35,978 nucleotides of DNA. Source: Bacillota bacterium (GTDB taxonomy: Bacteria > Bacillota > Bacilli > Alicyclobacillales > SLC66). A model generated the notes under the pieces. The model ran no database searches, was not told the DNA's origin, and saw only the letters and a program-made list of their open reading frames with translations. The first letter of the stretch is position 1, and each line of letters opens with the position of its first letter. The DNA lies in assembly GCA_021820975.1 (NCBI GenBank), contig JAKADA010000021.1, forward strand, positions 1 to 35,978, written 5' to 3'. Shown piece by piece: positions 32,787 through 35,978 of this stretch. Made by a program: the position numbers and the translations under genes.

Positions 32787-33125
32787 CTACTTGAAGAAGA
32801 CGAGTAGGCTTGCCTTTTTCAAGTGCCAACAGCAGATTTTCACCCCAATGGACTGCGCTTGCTGTGTAAATAATCGCAGGGAATCTTTGTTCAATTTCCT
32901 TGCCCATTTTTTTGGATTTCCATCTATATCCTCTTCACCTCCTTTAACGGTGTACAAAAGATGCCACGCTACACCATGAATGCCTGCAATGAGAAAAGCC
33001 ATTGCGAGATTGGGGAGTGTTTTTCCATTTTCCAAGTTCCAACCCGTTCGCTTGGAAACTACTATCTCCTAAGCTAAAGCCTCCTGAGTATATCCTACTT
33101 TCTTGCAGAGTTCCCGAATCCTCGG
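32787..33125 (-). pseudogene. XRE-type regulator, decayed
   Basis: Minus-strand translation gives RIRELCKKVGYTQEALA, an in-frame TAG, then IVVSKRTGWNLENGKTLPNLAMAFLIAGIHGVAWHLL. This is a Cro/CI-type helix-turn-helix domain with a nonsense codon inside the HTH and no start codon before it. A 30-residue basic C-terminus follows. Phage or mobile-element origin is likely. Confidence 0.7.
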
Positions 33126-33277
33126 TTGTGGCTGTTAAAAGTATTATTCTTAGAATACACATCCTAAAATTTACTATATCATGAAGTTAAATTGTAATTA
33201 TATTTTTATTTTTGATAAAATAGGATTTTCATATAGACTATCGATCTCGCTCGTACTTTAAATTTACTGAATCCCTT

Positions 33278-33306
33278 TTATCTTCATCATTCACTTGAGG
33301 TATAAT
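33278..33306 (+). promoter_or_regulatory. Probable promoter of the QIQQGT gene
   Basis: TTATCT (33278-33283) and a perfect TATAAT (33301-33306) are 17 bases apart, 38 bases before the start codon. The -35 is weak. Confidence 0.5.
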
Positions 33307-33344
33307 ACAATTTATAGAAAAATCAATTTGGAGGCATGTTTCGT

Positions 33345-33965
33345 ATGAACATAGAAGAGCGCATACGCCAGAGATTTCAGTTCCTTAAGACCATTTACGA
33401 ACTGACAGATGGAAATCCATATTCATATATCGATATGTGGAAGATAGGAGAAAACCAAGGGCTTAGTCGGGCAGAAACGCAAAACATTGTCACATGGTTA
33501 TCTGACGAAGGTCTACTTGGTGATGGATCAATCGGTGGGGGAATTAACATATCACATCAGGGCGTTCAGGAAATTGAGACTGCATTAAGTCACCCCAAGC
33601 AAAGCACGCGATACTTTCCTCCTGTGATTAACATTGTCAGTATTGGAAATATGACTAACTCGCAAATTCAGCAGGGGACGATGGCAAGCACACAATCTTT
33701 TACACAGGCACCTGCCTCCATGGACAGTATCCGTGCCGAACTGGAAAAGTTAAAGTCCGCTGTTGCGAATCTCAACTTAAAGGATGAAACCAAGGCGGAA
33801 GTAGAAGCCCAAATTGCAACCGTCGAAGCTCAACTTAAAAGCAAACGTCCGATCAAAATCGTAATTGAGGAAAGCGCAAAATCACTACGCAACCTGTTGG
33901 AAGGAACGACAGCAAGCCTGGTCGCCAGCGGGATTTTGTCGATAATTACACAGCACCCTCACTAA
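33345..33965 (+). CDS. Winged-helix protein with QIQQGT motif and C-terminal hydrophobic helix
   Basis: The protein has 206 residues from the ATG at 33345, ten bases after GGAGG; an ATG at 33336 is too close to it. Residues 1-85 look like a winged helix (IRQRFQFLKTIYEL, then LSRAETQNIVTWLSDEGLL, then INISHQGVQEIETAL). A linker follows with IGNMTNSQIQQGTMASTQSF. A coiled coil comes next (about 125-165) with KSAVANLNLKDETKAEVEAQ, and the end is amphipathic/hydrophobic (SLRNLLEGTTASLVASGIL). I recall the linker and tail as recurring in uncharacterised proteins of bacterial defence islands. It converges with the AbiE operon. No enzyme motif is visible; it could be a sensor or adaptor. Confidence 0.75.
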   Translation: MNIEERIRQRFQFLKTIYELTDGNPYSYIDMWKIGENQGLSRAETQNIVTWLSDEGLLGDGSIGGGINISHQGVQEIETALSHPKQSTRYFPPVINIVSIGNMTNSQIQQGTMASTQSFTQAPASMDSIRAELEKLKSAVANLNLKDETKAEVEAQIATVEAQLKSKRPIKIVIEESAKSLRNLLEGTTASLVASGILSIITQHPH

Positions 33966-34015
33966 ACATCAGGATAATTAAAATACCATTTTCCCTTTTA
34001 ACATAAAGCGTTCCA

Positions 34016-34999
34016 TCAGCCCTCGTCTATCCTTAAAATCGCTGAAAAGACTCTTGCCGCGTCACTTAATGACTTCTTATCATTATCGTGAAATACATAT
34101 GTATCTTGCATTCTTTGATACGCTGACGATAATAGATCGTGCTCAAAGGCTTGTCTCAAATAAGAGAAGTCTCGAATCCGCAATGATTCCTCGATACCAC
34201 CAGTTCGAGCCTGTTCTTCATCACGTTTAAATCGTATCATTTGGCGTAATTCAATGCCATTCGATAGTAACGACTGAATGATTGGATGGTCATATAAAAC
34301 CATCAAATCATAAATGTGCTTCGCCACATCAAAAGCATATCCCTCACGTTCTGTCCAATTCAGAGAAAGATCGTCCAATTTCCGAAAATAGAACTCGGCG
34401 GCAAACACTTTATCAATGAAAATTCGTTCCAATTTGATCGTCAGAATTGTAAATGGAAGTACCTGATAAGTATTCTTCAAAATGTCCTTTTCCCCATCTG
34501 TTGCAGATTCATATAGGAGAGCGGCAATCTTTATGGTTTCGATGGGTTCACTCACTGTAAATGACGTAGCTTCAATTTTTACTCTGCCGAATCGACGTAA
34601 TGGATCATCCAGTTCATCATTGAAAATGGGATCATAACCATACACAACCGTTATGCTTCCCTTCGATTTATAATTGTCTGGATCGTTGATCATTAGAAGA
34701 CAGTTGTAGCCTTCAGCGGACTTCTCCAACCGTTTCTTTTTCTGACTGTTTGTTTTGCAATCTTCAACATATACGGTCAAATCTATGTCCTCTGAAAAAC
34801 GATTCATGGTACGCAATGCCTTGTACAGTGCTGTACCGCCTTTGAAATACGCCTTCAAATCTGCTTGATTCTCTGATAATTCGGCAAGCATCAGAGTAAC
34901 ATAATAGTCTTTCTCTAATACATCAGGTCGAATACCTTGGCGATTGGCAACACTCAGAATAATGGCTTCGAAGGCATCTCGATCCAAATGTAATTTCAT
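34016..34999 (-). CDS. abiEii: AbiEii-type nucleotidyltransferase toxin (type IV TA)
   Basis: This is a 327-residue toxin of the AbiEii/DUF1814 family. The nucleotidyltransferase motif is clear: YFKGGTALYKAL (Gly-Gly-Thr, residues 54-56) followed by RFSEDIDLTVY (Asp71 and Asp73). Downstream are KLERIFIDKVFA and FDVAKHIYDLMVLYDHP, the other conserved blocks. AbiEii-type enzymes are known or proposed to transfer nucleotides onto RNA (MenT-like tRNA pyrimidine addition), arresting growth on phage infection. Its ATG overlaps the antitoxin stop by four bases. It appears intact. Confidence 0.93.
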   Translation of the reverse strand: MKLHLDRDAFEAIILSVANRQGIRPDVLEKDYYVTLMLAELSENQADLKAYFKGGTALYKALRTMNRFSEDIDLTVYVEDCKTNSQKKKRLEKSAEGYNCLLMINDPDNYKSKGSITVVYGYDPIFNDELDDPLRRFGRVKIEATSFTVSEPIETIKIAALLYESATDGEKDILKNTYQVLPFTILTIKLERIFIDKVFAAEFYFRKLDDLSLNWTEREGYAFDVAKHIYDLMVLYDHPIIQSLLSNGIELRQMIRFKRDEEQARTGGIEESLRIRDFSYLRQAFEHDLLSSAYQRMQDTYVFHDNDKKSLSDAARVFSAILRIDEG

Positions 35000-35658
35000 A
35001 GTTTTGTTTCTGCGGCAAGCTCGGATAACCGCAGAAGAACCTCCTTACTGTAGCCCTTATTAACAATTGCGATCAACTTTCCGTAGTCCAAGTGATTCTT
35101 GTCGATATACTCACTCATAATTCGATATGGATGATGAGCATCGATCTTCACATTGTCTTTATTCTCCAAAACATCAATCAGTTGAAGATACAGTACATTG
35201 TCCTTTGTGACTTTCATTCTCGGTTTACGGATAACTAACTTTAAGTCCTCCATAATCCTTTTCCCATTTCCCGTAAATTTATTGGTTGCAATATACCGAT
35301 ACTTCGGGATTTGTGTTGTCAGTCCCAATCGTTGTATCAGTGATGCGCCCGTCTCATATCCAATAATTTCTTCTTTGTCCTTTAAAAACATTTTTGTGGT
35401 CACTTGGCTCGGATTTAAGGGAGCTTTACCAAACGCTGTGATTTTAGGTTTATAGTAAATCCCTTTTTTGAAGCTCGCTATGACATTCCCTTTTAGGCGA
35501 TTCAAGTTCGTATTGACAATCTTCTTTGCACGATCTTCGTCAATGTGGAACTCTTCAATCAGCAGATCGACAATTTCTTCCGTTAAAATGGGGATACCAG
35601 GCGGAATTTGTTCAATATATCTTAAAATAAAATGTCCATAACCATTTTCATTTTTCAT
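34996..35658 (-). CDS. abiEi: AbiEi-type antitoxin (DUF6088-like)
   Basis: The protein has 220 residues from the ATG at 35658, with GGAGGTGA seven bases upstream; the frame is open to 35718 without a better site. An N-terminal winged helix (about residues 20-70; LTEEIVDLLIEEFHIDEDRAKKIVNTNLNRL) is followed by the AbiEi-like middle (GIYYKPKITAFGKAPL, then EEIIGYETGASLIQRLGL) and a C-terminal domain ending GYSKEVLLRLSELA. It should neutralise the toxin and repress its own promoter. Overlap with abiEii is four bases (ATGA). Confidence 0.88.
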   Translation of the reverse strand: MKNENGYGHFILRYIEQIPPGIPILTEEIVDLLIEEFHIDEDRAKKIVNTNLNRLKGNVIASFKKGIYYKPKITAFGKAPLNPSQVTTKMFLKDKEEIIGYETGASLIQRLGLTTQIPKYRYIATNKFTGNGKRIMEDLKLVIRKPRMKVTKDNVLYLQLIDVLENKDNVKIDAHHPYRIMSEYIDKNHLDYGKLIAIVNKGYSKEVLLRLSELAAETKL

Positions 35659-35698
35659 TACATGCTCACCTCCTGGATCATGATCTGCATTTGTTATT

Positions 35699-35729
35699 AT
35701 TATAATACAAATCGGCACGATTTATACAA
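35699..35729 (-). promoter_or_regulatory. abiE promoter with an inverted repeat between -35 and -10
   Basis: On the minus strand TTGTAT (35729-35724) and TATAAT (35704-35699) are 19 bases apart. AAATCG-GCA-CGATTT, a perfect six-base inverted repeat, occupies 35709-35723 inside this spacer. That is an ideal repressor site, and AbiEi antitoxins are known to autoregulate through inverted repeats in their promoter. Confidence 0.65.
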
Positions 35730-35909
35730 CTTAAATAACAGATCGCTGATGAATCAAGAACCTATTTACGCAGATCATTGATTGACCTAATTCCCATTTT
35801 CTTGATTAGAAAGTTTCTTACGACAAGGTCTTATTTTGTTACTATTGATGTCCCGACTTTTACAGTTAGCATGGCAAATTAGCTAGGAACAACTAAATAA
35901 CTTCTTGAG
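35730..35909. other. Right-edge intergenic stretch, no clear gene
   Basis: No credible gene is visible. A short plus-strand frame from about 35782 (34 codons) has no ribosome site. With the flanking promoter and terminator the region from 35659 to the window end lacks genes. Confidence 0.5.
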
Positions 35910-35934
35910 AAACGCGGATTCCCGCGTTTTTTTT
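35910..35934 (+). terminator. Strong rho-independent terminator without an obvious gene upstream
   Basis: AAACGCGG and CCGCGTTT pair perfectly around ATTC and run into a tract of eight or more T residues on the plus strand. Upstream on plus there is no gene back to 33965, so it may end a small RNA or be left from a deleted gene. Confidence 0.8.
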
Positions 35935-35978
35935 ACAGTTATATTGTATGTTATGCTAATGATGTGCTAATATATGTA

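Noticed and set aside
1-35978. CRISPR arrays, tRNA or rRNA genes
   Set aside because: No regularly spaced direct repeats, tRNA cloverleaf-type sequences or conserved rRNA segments were found on reading both strands by eye; a dedicated scan was not possible.

Overview
The window looks like chromosomal DNA from a moderately low-GC Firmicute of the class Bacilli. Ribosome binding sites are strong (AGGAGG type), and GTG and TTG starts are common. Regulators are of Bacillus type: an MtlR with PRD and EII domains, cre-like sites, and an HPr with a regulatory serine. An Alicyclobacillus-like host is my guess from the gene mix, not something the sequence proves. No rRNA, tRNA or CRISPR array was seen.

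Positions 1-6400 hold, mostly on the minus strand, a two-component system (kinase cut by the window edge), a formate dehydrogenase catalytic subunit, class II fructose-1,6-bisphosphatase (glpX) and a sugar-porter MFS transporter. The formate dehydrogenase is the most striking item. Its frame is interrupted by one TGA exactly where the family has its catalytic Cys/Sec (residue 141 here; Sec140 in E. coli FdhF). The TGA is followed at the right distance by a perfect hairpin, so the gene is best read as a selenoprotein gene, not as two ORFs or a pseudogene.

Positions 6440-14400 are a hexuronate catabolic locus: a LacI-family regulator and a divergent transporter, then a six-gene minus-strand operon kdgK-kdgA-uxaA-uxaB-(KduI/IolB-like isomerase)-(M24 peptidase-like protein). 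UxaB, UxaA, KdgK and KdgA take tagaturonate via altronate and KDG to pyruvate and glyceraldehyde-3-phosphate. No uronate isomerase (UxaC) is present here. The IolB-like protein may fill that step, and the M24 protein has lost three of its five metal ligands.

Positions 14460-20310 are a mannitol PTS locus: mtlR-mtlF-mtlD-HPr on the minus strand and mtlA (EIICB) divergent on the plus strand. An HxlR regulator with an MFS efflux-type transporter follows.

From about 21950 the window is accessory and decaying. It contains a collapsed ugp-type (glycerol-3-phosphate) ABC transporter fused by deletion to a glycerophosphodiesterase fragment. It also has remnants of a GNAT acetyltransferase, IS1380- and IS1634-type transposases, Mrr, DinB, a group II intron reverse transcriptase and an XRE regulator, plus two decayed IS3-family copies. 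Between them lie intact small genes, three toxin-antitoxin modules (AbrB/RelE-like, MazEF, AbiEi/AbiEii), a winged-helix protein with a QIQQGT signature, and a tight cluster of consensus DnaA boxes.
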